A stretch of 51,763 bases of DNA. Origin: Bacteroides sp. GTDB taxonomy: Bacteria > Bacteroidota > Bacteroidia > Bacteroidales > Bacteroidaceae. The stretch covers positions 1-51,763 of the forward strand of contig JAJQAY010000086.1 in assembly GCA_021203515.1 (NCBI GenBank). The letters are read 5' to 3'. The notes under the pieces were generated by a model. The model was not told the origin of the DNA, searched no databases, and worked only from the letters and a program-made list of their open reading frames with translations. Position 1 is the stretch's first letter; each line of letters begins with the position of its first letter. Both the position numbers and the translations under genes were made by a program. Shown here piece by piece: positions 1 through 9,804 of this stretch.

Positions 1-54
1 AGCCTTCTTTTTGCCTGCAAAAAAGGACTGGCTAAACTTGTTAGACAGTCCCAT
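1..54 (-). CDS. 5' end of an unidentified downstream gene (partial)
   Basis: An ATG on the minus strand at 54-52 opens a frame that stays open for 18 codons to the window edge and begins M-G-L-S-N-K-F-S-Q-S. It starts 12 bases after the kduI stop codon, the spacing expected of the next gene in the same operon. Too little is visible to assign a family, so I give no function. Confidence 0.4.
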   Translation of the reverse strand, partial: MGLSNKFSQSFFAGKKKA

Positions 55-66
55 TTTATGGAAATC

Positions 67-1023
67 TTATTTCATATCTGTATATTTGATTTCATCTTTA
101 TCGCTATACTTCAGGTTTTCACCGCCCATACCCCAGATGAAGGTATAGTTGCTGGTTCCTGCTGCAGCGTGGATGCTCCATTCGGGAGAGGTGACAGCCT
201 GCTCGTTGTGCAACCAGATAAGACGTTCTTCCTGAGGTTCGCCCATCAAGTGGCAGATGGCGTTGCCCGGAGTCAGGTTGAAGTAGTAGTAAGCCTCCAT
301 ACGACGTGTGTGAGTATGGGCAGGCATGGTGTTCCATACAGAACCGGGAGCCAATTCGGTAAGTCCCATCTGCAATTGGTTGGTACCGCCATCTTTCACT
401 CTTTCCAACACGTCTTTCACAATAAGTTGGTTTACGATGCGGTCGTTGCTGTCTTCCATTTTTCCATAATGGTCGGAGATACCCAATGCATATTTCTTGG
501 GGTTAGCCTTTTGAAGCTTGGCATCGGTAGTAATCAACTGAGTGACGTAAGGTTTGTAAGCCGGAGCCGAGTTGATGTAGAACTTCGCAGGTTTAGCGGG
601 ATCGTTGCTCTTGAAAGTAACTTCCTTATTGCCGCAACCTACATAAAGCGCTTCTTTGTATGTCATGGGATATTCCTTACCGTCTACGGTAACAACTCCA
701 TCGCCACCGGTGTTGATGGCATCCAGTTCGCGGCGTTCCAGGAAATAAGTGATTTCCGGACCCAGTTCGCGGAAAATCTCAAGTTTCAGAGCCTTGTTTA
801 CCGGCATTGCACCTCCGTAAATCAAGCGGTCATAAAGCGTGTAAGTAAGGTTAATTTCATCGGCTGCCATTACTTTGTCCATCATAAACGAGCTACGCAG
901 GCGTTCGGTGTCGTAGTGCTTTACATCCAGAGGATGGCAGGCGGTCTGTACTTTGTAATTTACTTGGGCGGAAGCCGTAATTGCGGCAGCACCCAACATC
1001 AGGGCAATTGCTAATTTTTTCAT
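67..1023 (-). CDS. kduI: KduI, 5-dehydro-4-deoxy-D-glucuronate isomerase, with signal peptide
   Basis: KduI interconverts 5-keto-4-deoxyuronate (DKI) and 2,5-diketo-3-deoxygluconate in unsaturated uronate breakdown. The frame is intact (318 aa). Family blocks visible are [57 protein letters not shown] and [10 protein letters not shown]. The metal ligands His-x-His, then Glu of RRME, and the His of SIHAAAG are all present. Two features differ from the roughly 280-aa cytoplasmic enzymes: a clear N-terminal signal peptide ([20 protein letters not shown]) and a short insertion near residues 170-190 containing [16 protein letters not shown]. It lies 26 bases downstream of the GatC-like carrier and probably shares its promoter at 2524-2554. 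Family assignment is firm. Export to the periplasm is inferred from the signal peptide only. Confidence 0.95.
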   Translation of the reverse strand: MKKLAIALMLGAAAITASAQVNYKVQTACHPLDVKHYDTERLRSSFMMDKVMAADEINLTYTLYDRLIYGGAMPVNKALKLEIFRELGPEITYFLERRELDAINTGGDGVVTVDGKEYPMTYKEALYVGCGNKEVTFKSNDPAKPAKFYINSAPAYKPYVTQLITTDAKLQKANPKKYALGISDHYGKMEDSNDRIVNQLIVKDVLERVKDGGTNQLQMGLTELAPGSVWNTMPAHTHTRRMEAYYYFNLTPGNAICHLMGEPQEERLIWLHNEQAVTSPEWSIHAAAGTSNYTFIWGMGGENLKYSDKDEIKYTDMK

Positions 1024-1049
1024 GATGTCTCTTTTATAATTAAGTTATT

Positions 1050-2460
1050 TTATTTATTTGCTTCAGCTTCTGCTTTAACAGATTTCTGATATTTAACGAT
1101 AGCGCGGCGGTTCAATATCATCAGGAACAGCGTGCACAATACCAGAATGGCGGAACCTATATATTTGAATGTATAAGTCAGGTGGAAAATAATCCATGCG
1201 AAAGGACTGGATGCGAAGTCGAGCGCACCACCTTCAAATCCGTCGGGAATATTAACGGCTGCATCCTGAGTTTTAGCATATACATCGTGGGCGGCTTGTG
1301 TGAAGTAGGGAGCTAAGTCCGTTACGAAGTACAGTCCCATAATCAGTACGACAAGACCGATGATAAAGGTTTTCACTATATTACCTTTCGTGATGGGCAA
1401 TACCAGCAGGAACAGATAGAACATACCTGCCAGCGAAGCCAACGGAAGGAATTCATTTCCCGGAAGTACGACAGCCAGCAAGATTGTCACCGGAATAAGC
1501 AACAGCGATACTACCAGTGTTGCCGGATGACCGATAACCAATGCCGGACTCATACCGATATTCAAGCCTACAGCGCCTTTGAACTTCTTGGCAATCAGTT
1601 CGCGGGTAGCGTCTGAAATAGGTTTCAAACCTTCGATGAACAAGGCGGTGACACGCGGAATCAACTCCATTACGGCGCCCATCTTGATACCCAAACCTAA
1701 AATATAAGGTATCTTATCTACCAACTCTTGTCCGTTTCTGCAAGACAAGGCGGCAATGCCGCAACCCACGAGGATACCCAGGAACAAAGGCTCGCCGAGC
1801 AAACCGAATTTTTTCTTCATTCCTTCTGCGTCGATATTCAGTTTGTTGAAGCCCGGAATTTTATCCAAGGCCTTGTTTATTACGATAGCAAACGGCACGA
1901 AACCTGCACAGAATGGTTGCGGAATGGATATACCTTCCATCTTTTCATAGAATCCCTGGAATTTATCTGCGGTGTAGTCGGCCATAATCAATGTGATGAT
2001 GTAGCAGATAACGGCGGCAAAGAAGCCCCACAAGATACTGCCGCTGGCAAAATAAACTACTGCTCCGATAAAAGCGAAATGCCAGTAGTTCCAGAGGTCG
2101 ATGTTCACGGTACGGGTAGTTTTTTGTCAGTAGCATCAGGATATTGACGCCCAGACATACCGGAATAATAAATGCACCTACCGAAGTATTGTAGGCTACG
2201 GCAGCGGCAGCCGGCCATCCCATGTCGAACACCTTTAATTGAAGTCCGTATATTTCTACTACTTGGCTCAGGGCAGATCCCAGGCTGCTGGTCAACAGAG
2301 CAGTAACCACTGATAAGCCTACGAAACCGACACCTACCAGCAAACCGCTTTTCAGCGCCTTACTGAATTTAATGCCGATGCATACACCCAAAATTGTAAA
2401 GATTATAGGCATCATCACTGCTGCTCCTAAGCCGATGATATAACCGAAAACTTGTTCCAT
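1050..2460 (-). CDS. GatC-like PTS IIC family membrane carrier (frameshifted as assembled)
   Basis: A polytopic inner-membrane protein of the galactitol EIIC family (PF03611 type). Two reading frames join across it. The upstream part starts MEQVFGYIIGLGAAVMMPII and reaches NILMLLTK; the downstream part starts VNIDLWNYWHFAFIGAVV. Together they align by eye along the whole of E. coli GatC, including the block MLLTxxTRxVNxDxWNxWH. The break is one extra A in an A6 run (T run 2120-2125 on the plus strand); A5 restores the frame. About 470 aa, the normal family size. No EIIA, EIIB, EI or HPr gene is nearby, and Bacteroides generally lack a classical PTS. It may therefore act as a secondary carrier for uronate-derived compounds, given its pairing with kduI. 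That substrate is inference. Confidence 0.85.
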
Positions 2461-2523
2461 TCTTTTGTGATTTAATTTGTTGAAAGATTATGTTTTACAA
2501 TAGTATGAATTAGAAACCGGGGT

Positions 2524-2554
2524 CAAAAATAAGACCTTTTCTCTATTAATCAAA
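2524..2554 (-). promoter_or_regulatory. Bacteroidota-type promoter for the GatC-kduI operon
   Basis: Read on the minus strand, TTTG (2554-2551) is followed by exactly 19 bases and then TATTTTTG (2531-2524). This matches the Bacteroides sigma-ABfr pattern TTTG-N19-TAnnTTTG. It lies 64 bases upstream of the GatC-like start codon. Confidence 0.75.
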
Positions 2555-2699
2555 CTGGAAAAGCATAATTATTAGTAAAAAGGACGATTTTAGACAAAAT
2601 TGGTCGTTATCGTGCACAAAAATGCTCGTTTTCGCACACGAAAATCAAAAAATACACTCTCTGCACTGAAAAATACACAAGGGTTTGGAAAGAAATTCC

Positions 2700-2707
2700 T
2701 ACTTTTG
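2700..2707 (+). promoter_or_regulatory. -7 promoter element upstream of the GH105 gene
   Basis: TACTTTTG fits TAnnTTTG and lies about 45 bases before the GH105 start. No good -33 TTTG lies 19-21 bases upstream, which would suit an activator-dependent promoter. Divergent from the promoter at 2524-2554. Confidence 0.45.
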
Positions 2708-2751
2708 TTTCGTGAAAAAAGAAAAGGTCTAATACCCTAAAAAACAACTTC

Positions 2752-3975
2752 ATGAAAAAGAACTTTATTTGTAAATTTATCGTATCCGGTTTATTATTAT
2801 TTTTCCCTTTAGTCCTATTTGCACAACGTGTAAGTAGTGATTTGCCCTGGTCGGTACGCATGGTCGAGTCGGAAATGATTCGCTGTCCGGAGTCTTGGCA
2901 ATTGGATTTCCAGCCGAAGCTGAAATGGGATTATTGCCACGGACTGGAGTTGCGGTCTATGCTGGATGTGTACGACCGCTACGGTGACAAGAAAATCTAT
3001 GATTATGCCTTGGCTTATGCCGATACGATGGTGAATGCGGACGGAACCATCAAGATGTATAAACTGGAGGAATATAGCCTCGACCGTATCAACTCCGGCA
3101 AGTTCATGTTCCGCATTTACGAACAGACGAAAGATGAAAAATATAAAAAAGTGCTTGCACTGCTGCGAAGCCAACTCGGTGAACATCCCCGCAATGCCGA
3201 CGGCGGATTTTGGCATAAGAAGATTTATCCCAATCAGGTGTGGCTGGACGGTGTGTATATGGGCGCACCTTTCTATGCGGAATATGCTTTCCGGAATAAT
3301 CAGGTAAAGGATCATGCGGATGTCATCAATCAATTTCTGATGGCTGCCCGCCATACTTATGATGCAAAGAACGATTTATATCGCCACGCTTGCGACGTAA
3401 GCCGTAAAGAACGTTGGGCCGACCCTGTTACGGGACAGTCAAAGCATAGCTGGGGACGTGCTATGGGATGGTATGCCATGGCCTTTGTAGATGCTCTCGA
3501 TTTCATTCCGAAGCATGAACCGGGACGTGACTCCATGCTGGTTGTTTTCAATAAGATAGCTTCTCAGGTGAAACGCCTGCAAGATGCCAAGACGGGTTTG
3601 TGGTATCAGGTGCTGGACAAGAGTGGAGCACCGGGTAATTATCTTGAGTCTTCCTGCTCTGCCATGTTTGTATATGCTCTTTTCAAGGGAGTTCGCATGG
3701 GATATATTGATAAATCCTATCTGAATGTTGCTATTAAAGGGTATAAAGGTATTCTCGATAATTTCATCGAGGTAGACAAAGACGGAGTGATAAGCATTAC
3801 CAGAGCTTGCGCCGTTGCCGGCTTGGGCGGAAAAGTCTACCGTTCGGGCGATTATGACTATTATATCAACGAGACAATCCGTAGCAATGATCCCAAAGCG
3901 GTAGGGCCGTTTATTCTTGGTTCATTGGAATGTGAGCGTCTTCAGGAGGTAAAAGCAATAGTAAATCAGAAATAA
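2752..3975 (+). CDS. GH105 unsaturated rhamnogalacturonyl/galacturonyl hydrolase
   Basis: GH105 enzymes hydrate and release the 4,5-unsaturated galacturonate left at the non-reducing end by pectin lyases. The frame is intact (407 aa, normal length). It has a signal peptide (hydrophobic segment at residues 9-22, cleavage after LFAQ), so a periplasmic location is likely. Recognisable (alpha/alpha)6-barrel blocks are KWDYCHGLELRSMLDVY, YSLDRINSGKFMFRIYE, GGFWHKKIYPNQVWLDG with the catalytic-type Asp in WLDGVYMGAPFYAEY, LYRHACD, and KHSWGRAMGWYAMAFVDAL. It stands first in a rightward unit followed 14 bases later by a CE8 esterase, which fits sequential pectin breakdown. The exact substrate (rhamnogalacturonan versus homogalacturonan oligomers) cannot be decided from sequence. 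Confidence 0.93.
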   Translation: MKKNFICKFIVSGLLLFFPLVLFAQRVSSDLPWSVRMVESEMIRCPESWQLDFQPKLKWDYCHGLELRSMLDVYDRYGDKKIYDYALAYADTMVNADGTIKMYKLEEYSLDRINSGKFMFRIYEQTKDEKYKKVLALLRSQLGEHPRNADGGFWHKKIYPNQVWLDGVYMGAPFYAEYAFRNNQVKDHADVINQFLMAARHTYDAKNDLYRHACDVSRKERWADPVTGQSKHSWGRAMGWYAMAFVDALDFIPKHEPGRDSMLVVFNKIASQVKRLQDAKTGLWYQVLDKSGAPGNYLESSCSAMFVYALFKGVRMGYIDKSYLNVAIKGYKGILDNFIEVDKDGVISITRACAVAGLGGKVYRSGDYDYYINETIRSNDPKAVGPFILGSLECERLQEVKAIVNQK

Positions 3976-3989
3976 GAAAGGAGAAACGG

Positions 3990-4951
3990 ATGAAAACTTT
4001 ATATGTTTTAATAGTTGCATTGCTTTGCAGCATAATGCCTTTATCCGCTCAAACACAGTGGAAAGATACGATCGTTGTGGCTCGCGACGGTACGGGTGAT
4101 TATCGTACCCTGACCGAAGCGATGGAAGGTATCCGTGCTTTTATGGATTATAAAGTGACGGTGCTGATAAAGAACGGTGTATATAAAGAGAAGGTTATCG
4201 TTCCCTCTTGGCTACAAAATGTCGATTTCATCGGTGAAGATGTTGAAAAGACAGTTATCACTTACGATGACCATGCCAATATCAACAAGATGGGCGCTTT
4301 CCGTACTTACACTATGAAAGTGGAGGGGAATGCCATTACTTTTAAAAACCTGACGATTGAGAATAATGCCGCACGCTTGGGCAGGCGGTTACACTTCATA
4401 CGGAAGGCGATCGTCTGGTATTTGTCAATTGTCGTTTCCTGGGAAATCAAGATATTATTTATACCGGAGCAAAAGGAACCCGCCTCTATTTCTTGAACTG
4501 CTACATAGAGGGAACTACCGATTTTATCTTCGGACCTTCTACGGCTTTTTTCGAGGGCTGCACCATTCATAGTAAGTCCAATTCTTATGTGACGGCAGCA
4601 TCTACTCCGGAAGACATTGAAGTGGGTTATGTTTTTAAGAACTGTAAACTGACAGCCGCACCGGGAATAGATAAAGTTTATTTAGGCCGCCCGTGGCGTC
4701 CGTATGCCGCTACTGTATTTATTAACTGCGAGTTGGGCAAGAATATCTGCCCTGCAGGTTGGAACAATTGGCGCAATCCGGAGAATGAGAAAACCGCCCG
4801 CTATGCCGAGTATGGAGGTACCGGCGAAGGAGCTGATGCTGCAAGCCGGGTGAAATGGGCGAAACAGCTGACGAAAAAGGAAGTTGCAAAATACGATGAT
4901 TTAAGTTTTGTTTTCAAGCTCTGCAGCAACTGGATACCGGCTGAGAATTAA
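3990..4951 (+). CDS. CE8 pectin methylesterase (frameshifted as assembled)
   Basis: Removes methyl esters from homogalacturonan. A signal peptide (MKTLYVLIVALLCSIMPLSAQ) precedes a right-handed beta-helix of about 300 aa. Visible CE8 blocks are DGTGDYRTLTEAM, GAFRTYTMKVEG, a QD pair in GNQDIIYTG after frame correction, the catalytic Asp in DFIFGPSTAFFEGC, and the Arg/Trp of YLGRPWRPY. The break at 4379-4382 is a missing base after TTGGG; adding one gives ARLGQAVTLHTEGDRLVF and joins both halves. It follows the GH105 gene by 14 bases and probably shares its transcript. Downstream lies the large palindrome at 5010-5084. Confidence 0.9.
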
Positions 4952-4984
4952 CACTGTTAATGCTCTGTAATTTCCTGAAAATAC

Positions 4985-5084
4985 GAAGTTAACATCCGGT
5001 CGATAGGAAGTTAACAAGCCTGCCCCAATGAAGTTAACTTTAATACTGTGTTAAAGTTAACTTCATTGGGGCAGGCTTGTTAAC
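4985..5084. repeat. 34-bp perfect inverted repeat preceded by phased GAAGTTAAC copies
   Basis: Arms 5010-5043 and 5051-5084 are exact reverse complements over 34 bases around a 7-base loop (TACTGTG). GAAGTTAAC also occurs as direct repeats at 4985, 5007 and 5030, spaced 22 and 23 bases. The element fills the gap between the CE8 gene and HTCS-1 and could end transcription in either direction, but its length and the phased repeats exceed a normal terminator. Confidence 0.85.
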
Positions 5085-5130
5085 TCTTTGTTTCAATTAA
5101 ATATTCTACCGATTTGACCTTTTTTTCTAC

Positions 5131-5159
5131 TTGACCAAACGAATGATTTCGTATTATTG
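5131..5159 (+). promoter_or_regulatory. Probable promoter of HTCS-1
   Basis: TTG at 5131-5133, 18 bases, then TATTATTG at 5152-5159, one mismatch from TAnnTTTG. The start codon follows 32 bases later. Confidence 0.45.
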
Positions 5160-5191
5160 CACCTGAATAAGACATCTTATATCCGGATATT

Positions 5192-8100
5192 ATGAAAAAC
5201 GTCACGCAGATACTCTTCTATCTGATAATCGGGCTTATGGCTAATGGAAATCTTCAAGCCCAGCCCTATTATTCATTGATAAAGTATTCATCGAAAGATG
5301 GACTTTCTTCAATGACTATTGCCGATATGTTGCAGGACCACAAAGGACAGTTGTGGTTTGCCACCTGGAATGGCTTGAATAAGTTCGACGGGTATCGTTT
5401 TACTTCTTATAAGAATAGTCCGAATGAAAAAAAGCGGATTATCTACCATTCGCATCGTTTCGATTACAGAAGATAAATGGGGATATATCTGGATTTTGAC
5501 TTATGATAATACGGTTTGCCGTTTTGACCCCAGAAAAGAAACTTTCGAACCGATTTTAGATGAAAATGCAACTCCCTATCAAGTCTCCTCTGTGTATGCT
5601 ATGTCGAGTGGAGACATCTGGCTGTTGGTTTCTGGAGACGGTGCCCTGCGCGTGACGACAAACCCGGATACGGGCGGAATGAGTTTACGTTTATACTCCA
5701 AGCGCAACCATGCGTTATCGGCAGATAAAGTGAACTATCCCTATGAAGATAAAGCCGGAAATTTATGGCTTTTGACTGATAACGGCTTGTATATGGAAGA
5801 AAAGGGAACGGGCGTTATCTCCGACCTTTTCGCCGGCAATTCTCGCGAGCTTACTTTCAAACAGTCTTTTTATGACTTGTTGGAGACGGATACGGAGATA
5901 CTGCTAGGCTCTAATCGCGGAAGAATTTGGCGTTATCTGAAAAAGACGGGGCAGATGAAACTTTTGCAGATAAAGACAGACTCGTCCGTGAAGTTCATAT
6001 TGCCGGTGAAGGACGCGACTTGGCTGATAGGTACCAGTCACGACGGTTTTTTAATCTATAATGATAAGACCGGTGAACAAAGGCATTGCAACATGACGAC
6101 CTGTGCCAATCTTCCGTCCAATGATATGAAAAGGGGATTTGTGGGCAGGCAACAAGGCATCTGGCTTCATGTCAATGCATTGGGTGCCTGCCGCTTCGAT
6201 ACGCAGACAGAGAAACTCACCCATTTTGTGGTGCGGGACGAAAAGGAGGAGTATTAACCTCTCAATCCGACTTCGAGATTTATGAGGACGTGAATGGATA
6301 TTTATGGGTACATCCTTATGGCGGCGGTTTCTCCTATTTTGATTATCAGCAGAATAAGTTAATACCGTTTAGCTCTTCAACCGGAAAAATAAAATGAAAG
6401 TCTTCCAACAGATGTTATCTGCCGTATTCAGACAGGCAAGGTAATCTGTGGATGTGCACCTCGTTTTGGGGATTGGAACGTTTTTCCTTCTATAATCCCC
6501 ACTTCCAATTGTTCACTCCCGACCTTTCCGACCCCGAGTTGCCGGAAAATGATATTCGGTCTATAGCATTAGATAGTCGGGGAAGATTATGGGCCGGTAA
6601 TAAGGATGACGAGGTATGTGTGTACGATTCTCTCTTCCGGCTGATTGGTAAACTCGACGTGCAGGGCAATCTGACTTTACAGCCTTCAAAGGCCGGGCAA
6701 TTGGGAAGAGCTTATTTTATAATGGAAGACTCCCAGCAGAACATCTGGATAGGCACTAAAGGCAACGGCTTGATTTGTGCCACCCCTCTCGGCGATAAGA
6801 AATACGCATTGAAACGTTTCCGCTTTGATGCACGGGATATGTACGGCTTGAGTCACAACGATGTCTATAATATATTTGAAGACAGCAAGCACCGGATATG
6901 GGTTGCTACCTACGGTGGCGGCTTGAACTATATGCTTTCCGATGAAAACGGGGAATATCAGTTCATTAATTACCGGAACAACTTAAAGAATTATCCGATG
7001 CGGGATTGCGCCCGCGTTCGCTCCATTTCCGAAGATAGTGACGGAAATATCTGGGTAGGGACTACGGGAGGAATTATCATGTTTGCTTCGGACTTTACTC
7101 TGCCCGAGGAGATTAGCTTTAACCGCTTTTCGAGTGTGATAAGCGATAGCCTTTCGCTGAAAAGTAATGATATACACCACGTTTATTTTACTTCTACCGG
7201 CATGTATGCCGTAACTTTCGGCGATGGGCTTAGTAAGTTGATAAAGATGGATAACGGAAAAGCCATCTTCAAAACATACCTGATGAAAGACGGTATGCCT
7301 TCGGACATCGTTTTTTCAGCGATAGAGGATGGAAAGAAAAATCTGTGGCTCGCAACCGAGAACGGATTGAGTAAGTTCGATATAGCTACAGAACAGTTTG
7401 AAAATTATCCTTTGAAGTTTCAGGTATCGGATGTTTTGTTCAATGAGGGAATTGCCGTGAGAAACAGTAATGGCGAAATTATCATTAATACGAATAAAGA
7501 ACTTTGCCATTTTCATCCGGACTCGGTTTCGAAGAGCAAGTTTATCCCCCGTATCGTTCTTACCGACTTACGCATCGGAAATGAGTCTTTGCGACCGGGA
7601 GTGGAAGGCTCACCCCCTGACTATGGAGTTGGATGATATGCCGGAGTTGGTACTGTCTCCCCGCGACAATATGTTCACCCTACAATATGCGGCATTGGAT
7701 ATGGCGGATAATACCGACATTACATATGCATATATGCTCGAAGGGCTGGAAGACAATTGGAAGTCTGTGGAAAGCCAGCGTAGCGTGACTTATACCAATC
7801 TGAAAAAGGGAGATTATATTTTTAAAGTCAGGTCTACCAACAGCGATGGAGTGTGGGTGGAGAATACACGCTCTCTGCGCATCACCGTATCACCTTCCTT
7901 TTGGGAAACCGGATGGGCTTTTTCCTTGTACGCATTGGGTCTGTGCCTGCTGATGGCTGTCATCACTTGTATCTTCTTTGTTATCTATCGTTTGCGCAAT
8001 AAGGTATTCATGGAACAGCAAATAGCCGACATCAAGCTGCGTTTCTTTGCGAATATCTCCCATGAACTGCGCACTCCTCTGACGCTTATCGTTGGCCCGG

Positions 8101-9582
8101 TAGAGAAGAGCTTGCAGAAAGACCTGTCAAAAGATGTACGGGGAGACCTGATGCTGGTTAAGGATAATGCTAACCGCATGTTGAGGCTTGTCAACCAGCT
8201 ATTGGATTTCCGGAAGATACAGAACCAGCGGATGAAGCTAAAGGTTTGCGAAGTGGATTTACCCGCTTTCATTCCGGTGGTGATGGCTAGTTTCAAGGAA
8301 CTGGCAATCAGGCAGCGCATCGACTTTTGCTTTGAAACGGAGTTGGAAAGTTTGAGAATATGGGTGGATCGGGATAAACTGGAAACAATCCTGTTTAACC
8401 TGATTGCCAATGCCTTTAAGTTTACCCCGTCGGAGAAGTCCATCGTGGTTACTCTGAAAGATGAGCCAGGCAAAGTCTGCATTGGTGTGCGTGACGAAGG
8501 AGTCGGCATTGAGCCCGACAAACAAAATTTAATATTCTCGCGCTTTGAAACCGCTATGGAGAAGAATTTGTTCAACTTGCCCAACACCGGCATCGGACTA
8601 TCCTTGGTTAAGGAACTGGTGGAGTTGCATCACGGCAACATCACGGTAGACAGCAAACCCGGGCAGGGCACCTGCTTCTCCGTATATCTGCAAAAGGGGA
8701 AAGAGCATTACTCCGAAGAGTCGGTAGAGTGGATAATTTCGGACTTCGAGGTCGAGGAGGACCCCTCTCCGGAAACATTGTGCAAGAGTCTCCGATAAGC
8801 GAAGATAAGCCGACCTTACTCTTAGTGGAAGATAACATAGAGCTACGCAACTTTATCCATAACGCATTTGCCGGGCAATTTAATGTTCTGGAAGCTTCGG
8901 ACGGTGAAGAGGGGCTGAGGCTGGCGGTTGAGAATGTTCCCGAAATGATTATTACAGACCTGATGATGCCCGTAATGGATGGCCTTACGATGATTAAAGA
9001 GCTGCGTAAAAACATGAACACAAGCCATATCGCTGTCATCATGCTGACGGCAAAGGCAGACCCGGAGTCGGAATTTATGGCTATAGACGAAGGGCGGATG
9101 CTTACATTACCAAACCCTTCAGCCTTAGTTATCTCCAGGCACAGGTTAATAATTCATTGAAGAGAAGAGTCCAACTACAGGAGTATTACAACCTGCATTT
9201 GCTGAATAAGAAAAGCGAAGAACCGGAATTCAAGCCGGAACGCAATTTTTCCTCCAACGATAAAAAGTTTATGGACGAGCTAATCGAATTTTTAAACGAG
9301 AATATTGATAATAGCGAATTGCTGGTAGATGACCTCGTTGCCAGTTTCCATATAAGCCGTTCCGTATTCTTCAAGAAACTGAAAGTTCTGACGGGTTTGT
9401 CTCCTGTTGAGTTCATCCGTGAAATCAGAATAAAGCGGGCGGCCGAACTGATAAGGGAAGATGCGTACAACATGGCTCAGGTAGCTTATATGGTAGGCTT
9501 TAGCGACCCTCATTATTTCAGTAAGTGTTTCAAACAAGTCTATAACATGACCCCTACCGAATATAAATCGAGCGCACGGTAA
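5192..9582 (+). CDS. HTCS-1, hybrid two-component sensor/regulator (5 frameshifts and 1 in-frame stop as assembled)
   Basis: A one-protein sensor, kinase, receiver and AraC regulator, typical of Bacteroides PUL control. Reconstructed length is about 1,463 aa. In order: signal peptide (to about 23); two seven-bladed Reg_prop propellers with repeated DxxGxxWxGT motifs; Y_Y_Y domain about 835-895; one membrane segment about 908-933; HisKA with SHELRTPLTLI near 955; HATPase with NLIANAFKFTP and GIGLSLVKELVELH; receiver with LLLVEDN and phospho-Asp in DLMMPVMDG; AraC HTH at the end with SPVEFIREIRIKRAAELI. Frame breaks lie near 5427 (A7 for A6), 6245 (missing G), 7611 (extra C), 8761 (missing C) and 9092 (missing G). 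A TGA at 6395-6397 sits where the paralogue HTCS-2 has Trp. It precedes SusC-1 by 222 bases and probably activates it. Confidence 0.93.
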
Positions 9583-9804
9583 ATGCGTTCTCCACTTTTC
9601 CAGAACATACTTCTTTGACAATAATCCGGGTGTAGCGGACTTTGTAGGTGTTTTTTGACTGAATATGTTGTAAAAACGATTTTTTCACCGATTAAGTCAT
9701 ATATTCCACTTCCTTGCCGCGTCTTTGCAGCACTTTTGCCATGCATAAAGTATTCCTGGCGATTAGGAACTAACGAAGTAAATGTTTAATTAAAGTTTAG
9801 TATT

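Noticed and set aside
58..1014. 318-aa plus-strand open frame opposite kduI
   Set aside because: It is an antisense shadow of an intact, clearly recognised kduI and shows no family motif.
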